A stretch of DNA of 64,000 nt from Bradyrhizobium_A sp052115025 (GTDB lineage Bacteria; Pseudomonadota; Alphaproteobacteria; Rhizobiales; Xanthobacteraceae), in the NCBI RefSeq assembly GCF_052115025.1, contig NZ_JBFRFW010000003.1, positions 124,001 through 188,000 on the forward strand. The letters run 5' to 3'. The notes beneath the pieces are model-generated. The model saw only the letters and a program-made list of their open reading frames with translations, was not told the DNA's origin and ran no database searches. Positions 24,493-33,587 of this stretch are shown piece by piece. The position numbers and the translations under genes are program-made. Position 1 is the first letter of the stretch. The number at the start of each line of letters is the position of its first letter.

Positions 24493-26741
24493 TTCACGAC
24501 CATTTTGGTTGTGGGGAGCGCCATGGCCGCAGGGACAGGCAGGCGATAGCTCAGGCCCGCGAGCAGCGTGAGCCGCGCCTGAGGGCTGGTGACGATGTCG
24601 GCGGACGACGCCGTGACCGGATCACCGAGATTGATCGCGATCTCGCTGGTGCGGTCGCCCGGATACCATGTCGCCTGGGTGAACGCGGTCCAGCCCTCGG
24701 GCCAGCCATAGGCCAGCCGCCCGGTCACCCGCGAATACGGCGAGGTCGTGAGCTGGCCATCCTGGGTCAGCTTCTTGCGGCCGACAAAGGTGACATAGGC
24801 CGAGCCAAACAGGCGCTGCGCATTCCACGTCGCGACGTCGAAATCGACGCCGATATTGGCGACATAGTCAGGCACGTTGGGGACATAGAACGACGGCGCG
24901 CTGTCGAGCAGCCGCGCGGTGACCTCGCCATAGTTCGCGAACAGCGCGAGGCTGCGGTCGGGGGCCTTCACCAGCAGCAGGCGGGCGTCGAGGTCGAAGC
25001 CATCGCGGCGGGCATGGCCGAGAAACGACACCGGCAACCCCGGCGCCTGCTGGAATGATTCATTCTCCGAGAACGTGCTCCACGCATCGACCTGGAACGA
25101 GAAACGATCGAAGCGCAGCTGCGCACCGACCTCCTTGCTCTCGATCTTGAACGGCTTGATCCCGGGATTGCCGATCACTTCCAGGGCGGCGTCGATGCTG
25201 CGGAAGCCCTGCCCGTAATTGGCGTAGAGTTCGAGCCACGACAGCGGCGTGATCGACACCCCGGCCTTGGGGCTGAGCACGCCCGGCGACAGCGCCTGCG
25301 AATTCGCCGGCGTCAGATTGTCCTTGAGGTCATAGAAAAACCGGTCGTAGCGACCGCCGCCGGTGAGCTTCAGCCATTCGAGCGGTTTGACCTGTAGCTG
25401 GGCGAAGCCGGCGAGACTGGTCTGGTCGATGCCGAGGTTCGCCGTCGGATTGACCAGCGCGCGGGCGACCGTGCTGCCCTGGAAGGCGCCGATGCTGTCG
25501 GTGCGCCAGTTGCCGCCGACGAGAAGCTGCACCGGCAATACGTCGCCGACGGCGCCGGTCCACACCTTGCGGACCGTACCGCCCGCGGTGACGCGATCGT
25601 CCTGCTGCCAGCGCTGGCCGCCGCCGAAATCGGCGTAGCGGTTCGACAGGCTGTGGTTGACATAGAGCACGCCGGACAGCTCCTGGTCGGGCGCGCCGGC
25701 GCTGTAGTTGGCGACGAGGTTCTCGTAAGTGCGGTTGCCGCCGTCGGTGCTGTTGACCGCCGTCCGCGGCGACAGCGTGCCCGCGAGCACCGCATCGCGG
25801 TTGATGTAACCGGGGGCGCCGAAGGTGCTGCCGTAGGCCTGCAGGTTCACCGACAGCTGGCCGTCGGTGCCGACGCGGGTCGTCACCGTATTGAAGGCGT
25901 TGTAGCGGTCGACGCCGCTGTTATCGCGGCTGCCGTCGGTGTGGTAGCCCTCCCAGGCGATGTAGGGATCGACCGTGTTGCCCTGGCTGCTGTAGGTGAT
26001 CAGGCCCCGCCCGGTGCCGAACGAGCCGCCGGAGACGGCTGCGCCCGCGAACGGCTCCGAGCGCTTGGTGACGATATTGACGGAGCCGCCGAGACTGGAA
26101 TCGCCGTACTCGACCGAGAACGGCCCGCGGATGATGTCGACGCGCTGGATGGTCTCGGGAATGAGGATGTTGAGGTCGGCATAGTTCGGTGTGTGCAGCG
26201 ACGACACCTGGTTGATCGGCACGCCATCGATAAAATAGGCGATATCGCGGCCATGCTCGGCCTCGGTGTAGCCGCGCATCGCAATGCCGTAGCCGATGCC
26301 GCCCTGACCGAAATTGGAGATGTTGACGCCGGGCAGCGACCTGAAGAGATCGCCGTAGGTGGCGATCGGGCTGCGGCTGACCCACGCCGCGTCGAGCGTG
26401 GTGCTCGCCGCCGGCAGCGCCGATGCCGCGGTCGACAGGTCGTTGCGGCGCGGCCCCTGCGCGGCGCCGGGCCCGCCCGTCGTGACGGCGGCCGGCACGG
26501 CCGGCACGAGACGCGGCGGCTGGACCGCGCGAGGCGCGGTCGCCTGACGCTGCGCGGCGGCGCGTCGGTCGGCGGAGCGGCGCTTTGCCACCACTGTCGG
26601 CGCCGTCACGGTGACCGGCGCGAGCTGTCGCGCCTCGTTCTGCGGCACCGTCGTCTGCGCCGACGCCGGCGGCACGGCCATCGCGGCGCCGATCAGAAAT
26701 CCCGAAACGGCCGCTGTCGTCCGGCCTCCACGCACTGTCAT
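24489..26741 (-). CDS. TonB-dependent outer-membrane receptor, probable nickel uptake
   Basis: The 750-residue protein has a signal peptide (SGFLIGAAMAVPPASAQ), a TonB-box-like APVTVTAPT, a plug domain (YGDLFRSLPGVNISNFGQGG, IQRVDIIRGPFSVEYGDSSLGGSVNIVTK) and a beta-barrel ending in Lys after hydrophobic residues (TKMVVK). The ATG at 26741 is chosen for the signal peptide; an ATG at 26885 would put the start five bases from the NikR operator. The perfect operator upstream, the divergent nikR gene and the coupled DUF4198 gene make nickel the likely cargo. Confidence 0.85.
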   Translation of the reverse strand: MTVRGGRTTAAVSGFLIGAAMAVPPASAQTTVPQNEARQLAPVTVTAPTVVAKRRSADRRAAAQRQATAPRAVQPPRLVPAVPAAVTTGGPGAAQGPRRNDLSTAASALPAASTTLDAAWVSRSPIATYGDLFRSLPGVNISNFGQGGIGYGIAMRGYTEAEHGRDIAYFIDGVPINQVSSLHTPNYADLNILIPETIQRVDIIRGPFSVEYGDSSLGGSVNIVTKRSEPFAGAAVSGGSFGTGRGLITYSSQGNTVDPYIAWEGYHTDGSRDNSGVDRYNAFNTVTTRVGTDGQLSVNLQAYGSTFGAPGYINRDAVLAGTLSPRTAVNSTDGGNRTYENLVANYSAGAPDQELSGVLYVNHSLSNRYADFGGGQRWQQDDRVTAGGTVRKVWTGAVGDVLPVQLLVGGNWRTDSIGAFQGSTVARALVNPTANLGIDQTSLAGFAQLQVKPLEWLKLTGGGRYDRFFYDLKDNLTPANSQALSPGVLSPKAGVSITPLSWLELYANYGQGFRSIDAALEVIGNPGIKPFKIESKEVGAQLRFDRFSFQVDAWSTFSENESFQQAPGLPVSFLGHARRDGFDLDARLLLVKAPDRSLALFANYGEVTARLLDSAPSFYVPNVPDYVANIGVDFDVATWNAQRLFGSAYVTFVGRKKLTQDGQLTTSPYSRVTGRLAYGWPEGWTAFTQATWYPGDRTSEIAINLGDPVTASSADIVTSPQARLTLLAGLSYRLPVPAAMALPTTKMVVK

Positions 26742-26889
26742 GCCCGCACAGGGCCGCGCAGATATGCCTCCCGCGGGAGAAACACCTCCTGCAAGCCCCA
26801 CCCCTCTCTGGAACGGACCGCGTTTTCGTCGCACAGTCGCGACCGCGCCCCGCTCGAATGACTCCGGCGCAGCGACGTTATCCATCCCG

Positions 26890-26917
26890 GTATGACGTTA
26901 CAAGAAAAACGTCATAC
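26890..26917. promoter_or_regulatory. NikR operator between nikR and the TonB receptor
   Basis: The site is GTATGA-N16-TCATAC, which is an exact match to the E. coli NikR consensus in both half-sites and spacing. The dyad extends further (GTATGACGTT with AACGTCATAC). It lies 24 bases before the nikR ATG and 149 bases before the receptor ATG, so it can control both divergent genes. Confidence 0.9.
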
Positions 26918-26941
26918 CCATTCCCCGATCGTGGATCCCCG

Positions 26942-27397
26942 ATGCAACGCACGACCATCACTCTCGATGACGACCTGCTGAGCGAAATCGACGCGCTGGT
27001 GCAATCGCGCGGCTACCAGAACCGCTCCGAAGCGATCCGCGACCTCGCGCGCGCCGGCCTGCAGCAGGCGCGCCAGGACAGCAGCGAGGGCGACTGCGTC
27101 GCGGCGCTGGTCTACGTCTACGACCACGCCGCGCGCGACCTGTCGCGCAAGCTGGTGCAGAACTTCCACGGCCACCACGACATGGCGCTGGCCACCATGC
27201 ACGTGCACATCGACCATGACAGCTGCCTGGAGATCGCGGCGCTGCGCGGCACGAGCGCCGAGGTGCAGCATTTCGCCGAACACGTCATCGCCGAGCGCGG
27301 CGTCCGCTACGGCCGCGTCGTGATGATCCCGACGGGCGAGAGCCAGCCCGCCAGGCAGGCGAAGAAAAAGAAGCGGCCGCCGCACCACCATGACTGA
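26942..27397 (+). CDS. nikR: Nickel-responsive regulator NikR
   Basis: The 151-residue protein has a ribbon-helix-helix DNA-binding domain (QRTTITLDDDLLSEIDALV) and an ACT-like nickel domain. The four nickel ligands fall at the E. coli positions: His76, His87, His89 and Cys95 (in HVHIDHDSC). It therefore should bind Ni2+ and repress uptake genes. The ATG at 26942 is required by the RHH domain; the frame upstream runs through the operator. The C-terminal tail (about 137-151) is Lys/His-rich (KKKKRPPHHHD), an unusual extension that may add metal sites. Confidence 0.95.
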   Translation: MQRTTITLDDDLLSEIDALVQSRGYQNRSEAIRDLARAGLQQARQDSSEGDCVAALVYVYDHAARDLSRKLVQNFHGHHDMALATMHVHIDHDSCLEIAALRGTSAEVQHFAEHVIAERGVRYGRVVMIPTGESQPARQAKKKKRPPHHHD

Positions 27398-27499
27398 ATG
27401 GATGACTGAACTGTTGATATCGGACCGCGCGGCCGCCGCCTTAACAGCACGTTAACGTTCTGCGCAGACATTGCCCCAATTCGGGACAGGAGTTGAGTG

Positions 27500-29035
27500 A
27501 TGTCGACGCGTATCCTTATCGCTGACGACGACGCCGTGCAGCGTCGTCTGATCGAGAACATGGTGCAGCGATTCGGATACGAGGCGGTGGTGGTGGACAG
27601 CGGCGACGCCGCGCTCGCGACGCTGATTTCGCCGGATGCCCCGACCATCGACGCGGTGGTGCTCGACCTCGTGATGCCCGGCCTCGACGGCATGGGCGTG
27701 CTGTCGAAGATGCGCGAGGCCGGTATCGCGACGCCGGTGATCGTGCAGACCGCCCATGGCGGCATCGACAACGTCGTCTCGGCGATGCGCGCCGGCGCCC
27801 AGGACTTCGTCGTCAAGCCCGTCGGCGCCGAGCGCCTGCAGGTGTCGCTGCGCAACGCGCTGACCACGAGCGCCCTGAAAGGCGAGCTGCAGCGTATCCG
27901 CCACAGCCGCGAGGGCCGCCTCACCTTCCGCGACATCGTCACCCGCAGCGAGGCGATGGACAAGGTGCTGCGCATGGCCCGCAAGGCCGCCGGCTCCGGC
28001 ATCCCGGTGCTGATCGAGGGCGAATCCGGCGTCGGCAAGGAGTTGATCGCCCGCGCCATCCATGGCTCGAGCGAGCGCAGCAGCAAGCCGTTCATCGCGG
28101 TCAACTGCGGCGCTATCCCCGACAATCTCGTCGAGTCGATCCTGTTCGGCCACGAGAAGGGCGCGTTCACCGGCGCCACCGAGAAGCACACCGGCAAGTT
28201 CGTCGAGGCCTCCGGCGGCACGCTGTTCCTCGACGAGGTCAGCGAGCTGCCGCTGTCGGCGCAGGTCAAGCTGCTGCGTGCGCTGCAGGAGGGCGAGGTC
28301 GAGGCCGTCGGCGGCCGCCGGCCGGTCAAGGTCGACGTCCGCATCATCTCCGCCACCAACCGCCAGTTGCTCGACCATGTGAAGGCGGGGCACTTCCGCG
28401 AGGACCTGTTCTACCGCCTGCACGTGCTGCCGCTCACCGTGCCGCCGCTGCGTAACCGGCGCGAGGACATCCCGCACCTGCTGCGGCACTTCCTCGCGCG
28501 GTTCTGCGCCGAGGAGAACCGCCACATCACCAGCGTCGACGGCAACGCAATCGCGCTGCTGTCCCAGGCGGAGTGGCCCGGCAACGTTCGCCAGCTCGAG
28601 AACACCGTGTACCGCGCGGTGGTGATGAGCGAAGGCGATGGGCTCGGCATCGCCGACTTCCCGCAGGTCACCGTCCCGGGCGGCGCGTTCGCGGGCGCAC
28701 ACGGTGACGCCGAGCCGCCGATGCTGGCAGCGCCGCCCGTCGCGCCTCTGCAGATCATGCCGGCCGCCGCGCCAGTGGTCGCCGCCGCCGACATCCCGAT
28801 CGCCCCGCCCCTGCCGGCCGCCGGCACGCTGGCGATGCTGGCCCATGACGGCGAGGTGCGGCCGCTCGAGGACATGGAAGCCGAGATCATCCGCTTCGCC
28901 ATCTCGTATTATCGCGGCCAGATGTCCGAGGTGGCGCGGCGGCTCAAGATCGGCCGCTCGACCCTCTACCGCAAGCTCGATGACGCGGCCGCCGAGCCGG
29001 CTCCGGGTTCCGCGGGCGCGCGCGACCGCGACTGA
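27500..29035 (+). CDS. Sigma-54-dependent response regulator (NtrC/DctD class), orphan
   Basis: The 511-residue protein has a receiver domain with phosphoacceptor Asp56 (VVLDLVMPGLDG), a AAA+ domain with Walker A GESGVGKE, the sigma-54 contact GAFTGA, Walker B GGTLFLDEV and arginine-finger region REDLFYRL, then a Pro/Ala-rich linker (about 390-450) and a Fis-type HTH (MSEVARRLKIGRSTLYRKL). All motifs needed to activate RpoN promoters are intact. The ATG at 27500 has ACAGGAG upstream. No sensor kinase lies next to it. Confidence 0.9.
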   Translation: MSTRILIADDDAVQRRLIENMVQRFGYEAVVVDSGDAALATLISPDAPTIDAVVLDLVMPGLDGMGVLSKMREAGIATPVIVQTAHGGIDNVVSAMRAGAQDFVVKPVGAERLQVSLRNALTTSALKGELQRIRHSREGRLTFRDIVTRSEAMDKVLRMARKAAGSGIPVLIEGESGVGKELIARAIHGSSERSSKPFIAVNCGAIPDNLVESILFGHEKGAFTGATEKHTGKFVEASGGTLFLDEVSELPLSAQVKLLRALQEGEVEAVGGRRPVKVDVRIISATNRQLLDHVKAGHFREDLFYRLHVLPLTVPPLRNRREDIPHLLRHFLARFCAEENRHITSVDGNAIALLSQAEWPGNVRQLENTVYRAVVMSEGDGLGIADFPQVTVPGGAFAGAHGDAEPPMLAAPPVAPLQIMPAAAPVVAAADIPIAPPLPAAGTLAMLAHDGEVRPLEDMEAEIIRFAISYYRGQMSEVARRLKIGRSTLYRKLDDAAAEPAPGSAGARDRD

Positions 29036-29342
29036 CCCACGCCCCCGCCGCCACGGGAACACGCGCGTGGTGCACTGCAAATTGAACCGTTGCGGCTTGG
29101 TGACAGACCAAGGAAAAGCGCGTCGCGGCACGCGCAAGACGTTGCACCACCGGGGAATCTGCAGTCAGTTTCGCGTGAGTTGATCCATCGGCTGCTAGCC
29201 GCCCGAGTCGGCCGCGTGTATGTCTTTGCCGCTGCGTCGATGTGCACCAGGCCCGCTTTGAAACCGGTGCTTTTGCAGTAGGTTGTCGATCGAATCAGAT
29301 CAGGGAGGGCAGGCCACCGGCGGAACCGGGCCTGCAAGGGGT
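29036..29342. other. Spacer and leader before the L,D-transpeptidase gene
   Basis: No gene is supported in these 307 bases. GTGGTGCA near 29066 and TGCACCAC near 29142 are inverted copies about 70 bases apart, of unclear meaning. The region around 29140-29340 presumably carries the promoter and ribosome-binding site (AAGGGG before 29343). Confidence 0.35.
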
Positions 29343-31499
29343 ATGAGAATGCATGACGCTTCGAAAGGCCGGACCGCTTACGACCGCATGATCATGGCGG
29401 TGGCGGCGAGCTTCCTCATGGTCTCCTCGACCGCCGTCTCGACCAGTGCCCTGGCCCAGTCCGCCCCAGCGAAGAGCCCCGCGGACCTCGCGATCGACGC
29501 CGCGGTGCCGATGCCCGAGCCCGCCAACGTCCCGCCGCCGACCGCCGCCGATATCGCGCCGGCTGCCGAAGCGAAGCCGGTCGACGCCAGCCCCGCCACG
29601 GCCGCCGCACCGCTGGAGAGCAAGCCCAAGGACGCGGCCGCGACCATCCCGGACAAGGCGCCGGACACCGCAGCCGCGCCGACCGCGCCCGCAGCAGACA
29701 CCGCAGCCAGGGAAACCCCGGCGGCTCCGGCGAAAGACAGTGCGACCAGGGATGCTGCGCCGGCGCCGGTGCAGGCCGCCTCCAGCGTGCCTGCCGCCGA
29801 CCAGCCCGTCGCCGACAAGCTGCGCGACCTCATCGCTACCCGTGGCAGCAAGCTGTTCGATCGCAAGGCCGAGCGCGCCGCGGTGGAAGCATTCTACAAG
29901 GGCCGTGACTACGCCCCGGTGCTGACCCAGGGCGGCGTCGCCACCTCACGTGCCAAGGCGGCGATCGCCCGCCTCAAGGACGCGGCCAGCGACGGCCTCG
30001 ATCCGGCCGACTATCCGACGCCGGATTTCGCCGCGGCGACCACCCCTGACGCCCAGGCGGAAGCCGAGCTGCGGCTGGTGGCAAGCCTGCTCGATTACGC
30101 CCGCCAGGCGCAGAGCGGCCGCATGCACTGGTCGCGCGTCAGCGCCGACATTTCCTATCCCGAGCATCCGACCGATCCGGCCCAGGTGATCGCCAACGTC
30201 GCCGCCGCCAAGGACGTCGCCGCTGCGCTCGATTCCTACAATCCGAGGCACAAGGGCTATCTCGCGCTGAAGGCGAAGCTCGCCGAGCTGCGCGCGCGCT
30301 CCGAGGCGCCGACGACGCCGATCGCCGACGGCGAGCCGCTGAAGTTTACGCCGGCCCGCAAGAAGCAGCCTGCCGTGGTGACGGAGGATCCGCGCGTGCC
30401 GCAGCTGCGCGTCCGCCTCGGCGTCACCGAGAATGCCGACGACACGCATTACGATCAGGACGTCGCGGGCGCGGTCCGCAAATTCCAGGCGAACAACGAC
30501 CTGAAAGCCACCGGCATGCTCGATGCGCCGACCATTCGCGCGCTGAACAGCCCGAAGAAGGACCGCCAGATCGACATCGTGCGCGTCAACATGGAGCGCT
30601 GGCGCTGGCTGCCACGCGACCTCGGCGCCCCCGCGGTCGGCGACGCCTATGTGATCCTCAACATCCCCGACTACACGCTCAAGGTGATGCAGCACGGCCA
30701 GCAGGTGTGGACGACCCGCGTCGTCACCGGCAAGCCAGGCACACACGCGACGCCGCTGCTGACGGAAACGATGAAGTACATCACCGTCAACCCGACCTGG
30801 AACGTGCCGCCGTCGATCATCTACAACGAGTACCTGCCGGCGCTGCAGCAGGACCCGGGCGCGCTGGAGCGCATCGGGCTGAAGCTCGAGCGCAGCCGGG
30901 ACGGCAGCATCCATGTCTGGCAGCCGCCGGGCGAGCGCAATGCGCTGGGACGCATCCGCTTCAACTTCCCGAACAAGTTCCTCGTCTACCAGCACGACAC
31001 GCCGGACAAGCACCTGTTCGCCAAGGAAGAGCGCGCCTACAGCCACGGCTGCATGCGGGTGCAGAACCCCGACCAGTACGCCGCGACGCTGCTCAACATC
31101 ACCATGCCCAACGAGCACTACACGCCGGAGCGCATCCGCAGCATGTACGGCTCGAGCGAGATCGACCTCAAGTTCCCGACGCCGATCCCCGTGAACATCA
31201 CCTATCAGACCGCGTTCGTGGACGACGCCGGCAAGCTCGAATTCCGCAAGGACATCTACGGCCGCGATGCCCAGATGCTGGCGATCCTGCGCGGCAGCGA
31301 GGGCAAGGACCTCGAAGCGGTGGTCGCCCATGCCCAGCCGAGCTACAGCCGACCGAAGGGCGACATCCCGCAGGGCGTAGCGATGAACAATGACGGCGGC
31401 GGCGCCAGCAGCGGCTTCAATTTCTTCGAACGGCTGTTCGGCGGTCCGCCGGTTCCGCCGGCGCCAGTGCGGCCGCAGCGGCGGGTCTACACCCGCTGA
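29343..31499 (+). CDS. Murein L,D-transpeptidase (YcbB/LdtD-like)
   Basis: The 718-residue protein has a signal/anchor (MIMAVAASFLMVSSTAVS), a 120-residue Pro/Ala-rich linker, an LdtD-type scaffold domain, a peptidoglycan-binding repeat (QDVAGAVRKFQANNDLKATGMLDAPTIRALN) and the YkuD catalytic domain with the SHGCMRV motif whose Cys is the nucleophile. It forms 3-3 crosslinks in peptidoglycan, which rhizobial-type cells use extensively. The ATG at 29343 with AAGGGG is preferred to a TTG at 29283. It ends with a Pro-rich tail and a terminator hairpin. Confidence 0.88.
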   Translation: MRMHDASKGRTAYDRMIMAVAASFLMVSSTAVSTSALAQSAPAKSPADLAIDAAVPMPEPANVPPPTAADIAPAAEAKPVDASPATAAAPLESKPKDAAATIPDKAPDTAAAPTAPAADTAARETPAAPAKDSATRDAAPAPVQAASSVPAADQPVADKLRDLIATRGSKLFDRKAERAAVEAFYKGRDYAPVLTQGGVATSRAKAAIARLKDAASDGLDPADYPTPDFAAATTPDAQAEAELRLVASLLDYARQAQSGRMHWSRVSADISYPEHPTDPAQVIANVAAAKDVAAALDSYNPRHKGYLALKAKLAELRARSEAPTTPIADGEPLKFTPARKKQPAVVTEDPRVPQLRVRLGVTENADDTHYDQDVAGAVRKFQANNDLKATGMLDAPTIRALNSPKKDRQIDIVRVNMERWRWLPRDLGAPAVGDAYVILNIPDYTLKVMQHGQQVWTTRVVTGKPGTHATPLLTETMKYITVNPTWNVPPSIIYNEYLPALQQDPGALERIGLKLERSRDGSIHVWQPPGERNALGRIRFNFPNKFLVYQHDTPDKHLFAKEERAYSHGCMRVQNPDQYAATLLNITMPNEHYTPERIRSMYGSSEIDLKFPTPIPVNITYQTAFVDDAGKLEFRKDIYGRDAQMLAILRGSEGKDLEAVVAHAQPSYSRPKGDIPQGVAMNNDGGGASSGFNFFERLFGGPPVPPAPVRPQRRVYTR

Positions 31500-31542
31500 A
31501 GCGCGGCACCTGACCCGCCAAACGGGAAATTCATTTGATATG

Positions 31543-31575
31543 ACAAGGGCTTCGCGCAAGCGGAGCCCTTGTTCG
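31543..31575 (+). terminator. Terminator after the L,D-transpeptidase gene
   Basis: ACAAGGGCT (31543-31551) pairs with AGCCCTTGT (31564-31572), and an inner CGC/GCG shortens the loop to four bases. It is followed by TCGTT, a weak T-run, 44 bases after the stop. Confidence 0.7.
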
Positions 31576-31796
31576 TTAACCACGACCGCATCGGGATGGT
31601 ATGCGGCGGCCCTTTTTTGCCATAGTCGGCCGGTTAGCTGTTCACGGCCGGTTGATCGGGGGGCCGTCAAAGCTCGATTAACTGATCGTCATTTAAGACT
31701 GCATTCACCATCCTCGCCGCACGGGGTGACGCGGGTGGTTCCGACTTGAAATCGGGTCGTCTGACATTTGGGTCGTCTTAAGGGGATCGTTCTGAC

Positions 31797-33449
31797 GTGC
31801 TGAGCCGTTTCGCACGCAGCTCTAGCTTGGTGTCGATTCCGCGCGCCGGTGTCCGCCTTGGAGTGGCGGCCCTGCTGCTGCTGGGCGGCGCCCGCAGTGT
31901 GCACGATGCCACCGCGTCGGGAGACACCCGCACCCTCTCCTTCCACCACACCCATTCCGGCGAAAACCTCACCGTCACCTTCAAGCGCAACGGCCGCTAC
32001 GACGAGGCCGCGCTGAAGCAGATCAATCACTTCCTGCGCGACTGGCGCTCCCAGGATTCGACCGTGATGGACCGCCATCTGTTCGACATCCTGTGGGAAG
32101 TCTACCGCGACGTCGACGGCAAGCAGCCGATCCAGATTATTTCCGCCTACCGCTCACCCGGCACCAACGCGATGCTGCGCCGTCGCTCGGCGCATTCCGG
32201 CGTCGCGCGGTTCAGCCAGCACATGCTCGGCCACGCCATGGACTTCTACATTCCGGGCGTGCCGCTGGAGCAGATCCGTTTCGCCGGCCTGCGGCTGCAG
32301 CGCGGCGGCGTCGGCTTTTACCCGACCTCGGGATCGCCCTTCGTGCATCTCGACACCGGCAATGTGCGGCACTGGCCGCGCATGACCCGCGAGCAGCTGG
32401 TGCGTGTATTCCCGAGCGGCCACACCGTGCACGTGCCGAGCGACGGCAACCCGCTGCCCGGCTACCAGCTCGCGCTCGCCGAGGTCCAGCGCCGCAAGGC
32501 CGGTGGCGATGGCGACGCCTCCTCCGGCAAGCCCAGCCTGCTGGCCGCGCTGTTCCGCGGCAAGCAGGCCGAGGAAGACGATGAAGGCCCGGCCGCGCCC
32601 GCAGCCGCGGCCACCGACGATCCCGCCAAGGCGACGCCGGTGGCGCTCGCCGCATCCCTCGATGCCGGCAAGCCTGCCGGCCCGATCCCGCTGCCGCGCG
32701 CCAAGCCGGTGATGCCCGTGACCTATCAGGTGGCATCCGCCGAAAGCCAGACGGTGTCCCTGCCCGCGCCGAAGCCCGCCCCCACCAGGACGGCGCAGGC
32801 CGAACCGCCCGCGCCCGCGGCGACCGCACCGAAGCCGCAGACGCCGGCCGACATCATCAATGCCCGCGGCTTCTGGGATGACGATGCCGGCAAGCCGAAG
32901 CAGGCGACGCCCGAACAGGTCGCCCGGCTCGCCGCCCGGAACGCCTTCGCCGCGGCTGACCCGCAGTCCACTGCCAGCCTGCCCAAAGATGCGCCCGCCA
33001 GGGACAGCCAGGCGCTGGCGTATGCGCCGCCGTCGCCGCCGATCGATCGCAGCCGCATTGTCGCCGCCAGCGCACCGATTCCACGTTTCGCCCGTCCGGC
33101 GGCCGCCGCACGCAACACCGACATCAATACCGTGGTGATCAAAGGCCAGCAGAACCGCCCGTCGGCGATCACCACCGCGCTGCGCCTGTCGCCGGCGACC
33201 AACGCCAACAGCGTGTGGATGCGGGCGATGATCCTCGCCCCGAGCGCCAGCACCGCCATGCTGACAAGCTCGATCAGTGACCAGGACATGACGGTGATGC
33301 GGCAGCTGTTCATCAAGCCGACCTCGACGGTGGCGATGACCTTCTCGAACGACCCGCAGCTCGGCCTGACCTGCGAGCGCTTCTCCGGCTCGGCCTACGC
33401 CACCCTGGCGACGACCTCATTCACGGTGCGCACCGCCTCGCTGCGCTGA
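31797..33449 (+). CDS. DUF882/YcbK-type peptidase with long C-terminal extension
   Basis: The 550-residue protein has an N-terminal hydrophobic signal and a DUF882 (peptidase M15-like) domain at about residues 42-215: YRSPGTNAMLRRRS, SQHMLGHAMDFY with the first His and Asp zinc ligands, and FVHLDTG with the last His. DUF882 proteins are relatives of peptidoglycan D,D-carboxypeptidases. The following 330 residues are Pro/Ala-rich with a distinct C-terminal segment (about 460-550) I do not recognise. It starts with GTG; AAGGGGAT lies upstream. It sits beside the L,D-transpeptidase, suggesting a cell-wall pair. Confidence 0.85.
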   Translation: MLSRFARSSSLVSIPRAGVRLGVAALLLLGGARSVHDATASGDTRTLSFHHTHSGENLTVTFKRNGRYDEAALKQINHFLRDWRSQDSTVMDRHLFDILWEVYRDVDGKQPIQIISAYRSPGTNAMLRRRSAHSGVARFSQHMLGHAMDFYIPGVPLEQIRFAGLRLQRGGVGFYPTSGSPFVHLDTGNVRHWPRMTREQLVRVFPSGHTVHVPSDGNPLPGYQLALAEVQRRKAGGDGDASSGKPSLLAALFRGKQAEEDDEGPAAPAAAATDDPAKATPVALAASLDAGKPAGPIPLPRAKPVMPVTYQVASAESQTVSLPAPKPAPTRTAQAEPPAPAATAPKPQTPADIINARGFWDDDAGKPKQATPEQVARLAARNAFAAADPQSTASLPKDAPARDSQALAYAPPSPPIDRSRIVAASAPIPRFARPAAAARNTDINTVVIKGQQNRPSAITTALRLSPATNANSVWMRAMILAPSASTAMLTSSISDQDMTVMRQLFIKPTSTVAMTFSNDPQLGLTCERFSGSAYATLATTSFTVRTASLR

Positions 33450-33510
33450 ACCGTCCGGGCCCGCGGCCGACGCCCCTCACGCCAGACACGTCCACGGCAC
33501 AACGCAACCA

Positions 33511-33535
33511 CCCGGCGCGCCTTGCGGCGGCCGGG
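33511..33535. terminator. Hairpin between convergent DUF882 and gapR genes
   Basis: CCCGGC (33511-33516) and GCCGGG (33530-33535) form a short GC stem in the 138-base convergent spacer. It lacks a T-run on either strand, so it is a weak candidate for a shared transcript end. Confidence 0.35.
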
Positions 33536-33587
33536 CGGATGCATCTGTCAACCGATCGGACGATGAAAGACCGGACGGCGCCCGCCG

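Noticed and set aside
27452..29137. Minus-strand ORF of 561 residues opposite the sigma-54 activator
   Set aside because: No domain; the other strand has complete AAA+ and receiver motifs.
29115..29145. Sigma-54 promoter before the L,D-transpeptidase gene
   Set aside because: GGCAC and TTGCA occur there, but the GG-to-GC spacing is 15 rather than 10 bases.
29946..31670. Minus-strand ORF of 574 residues opposite the L,D-transpeptidase
   Set aside because: No domain; the other strand has the catalytic SHGCMRV motif.
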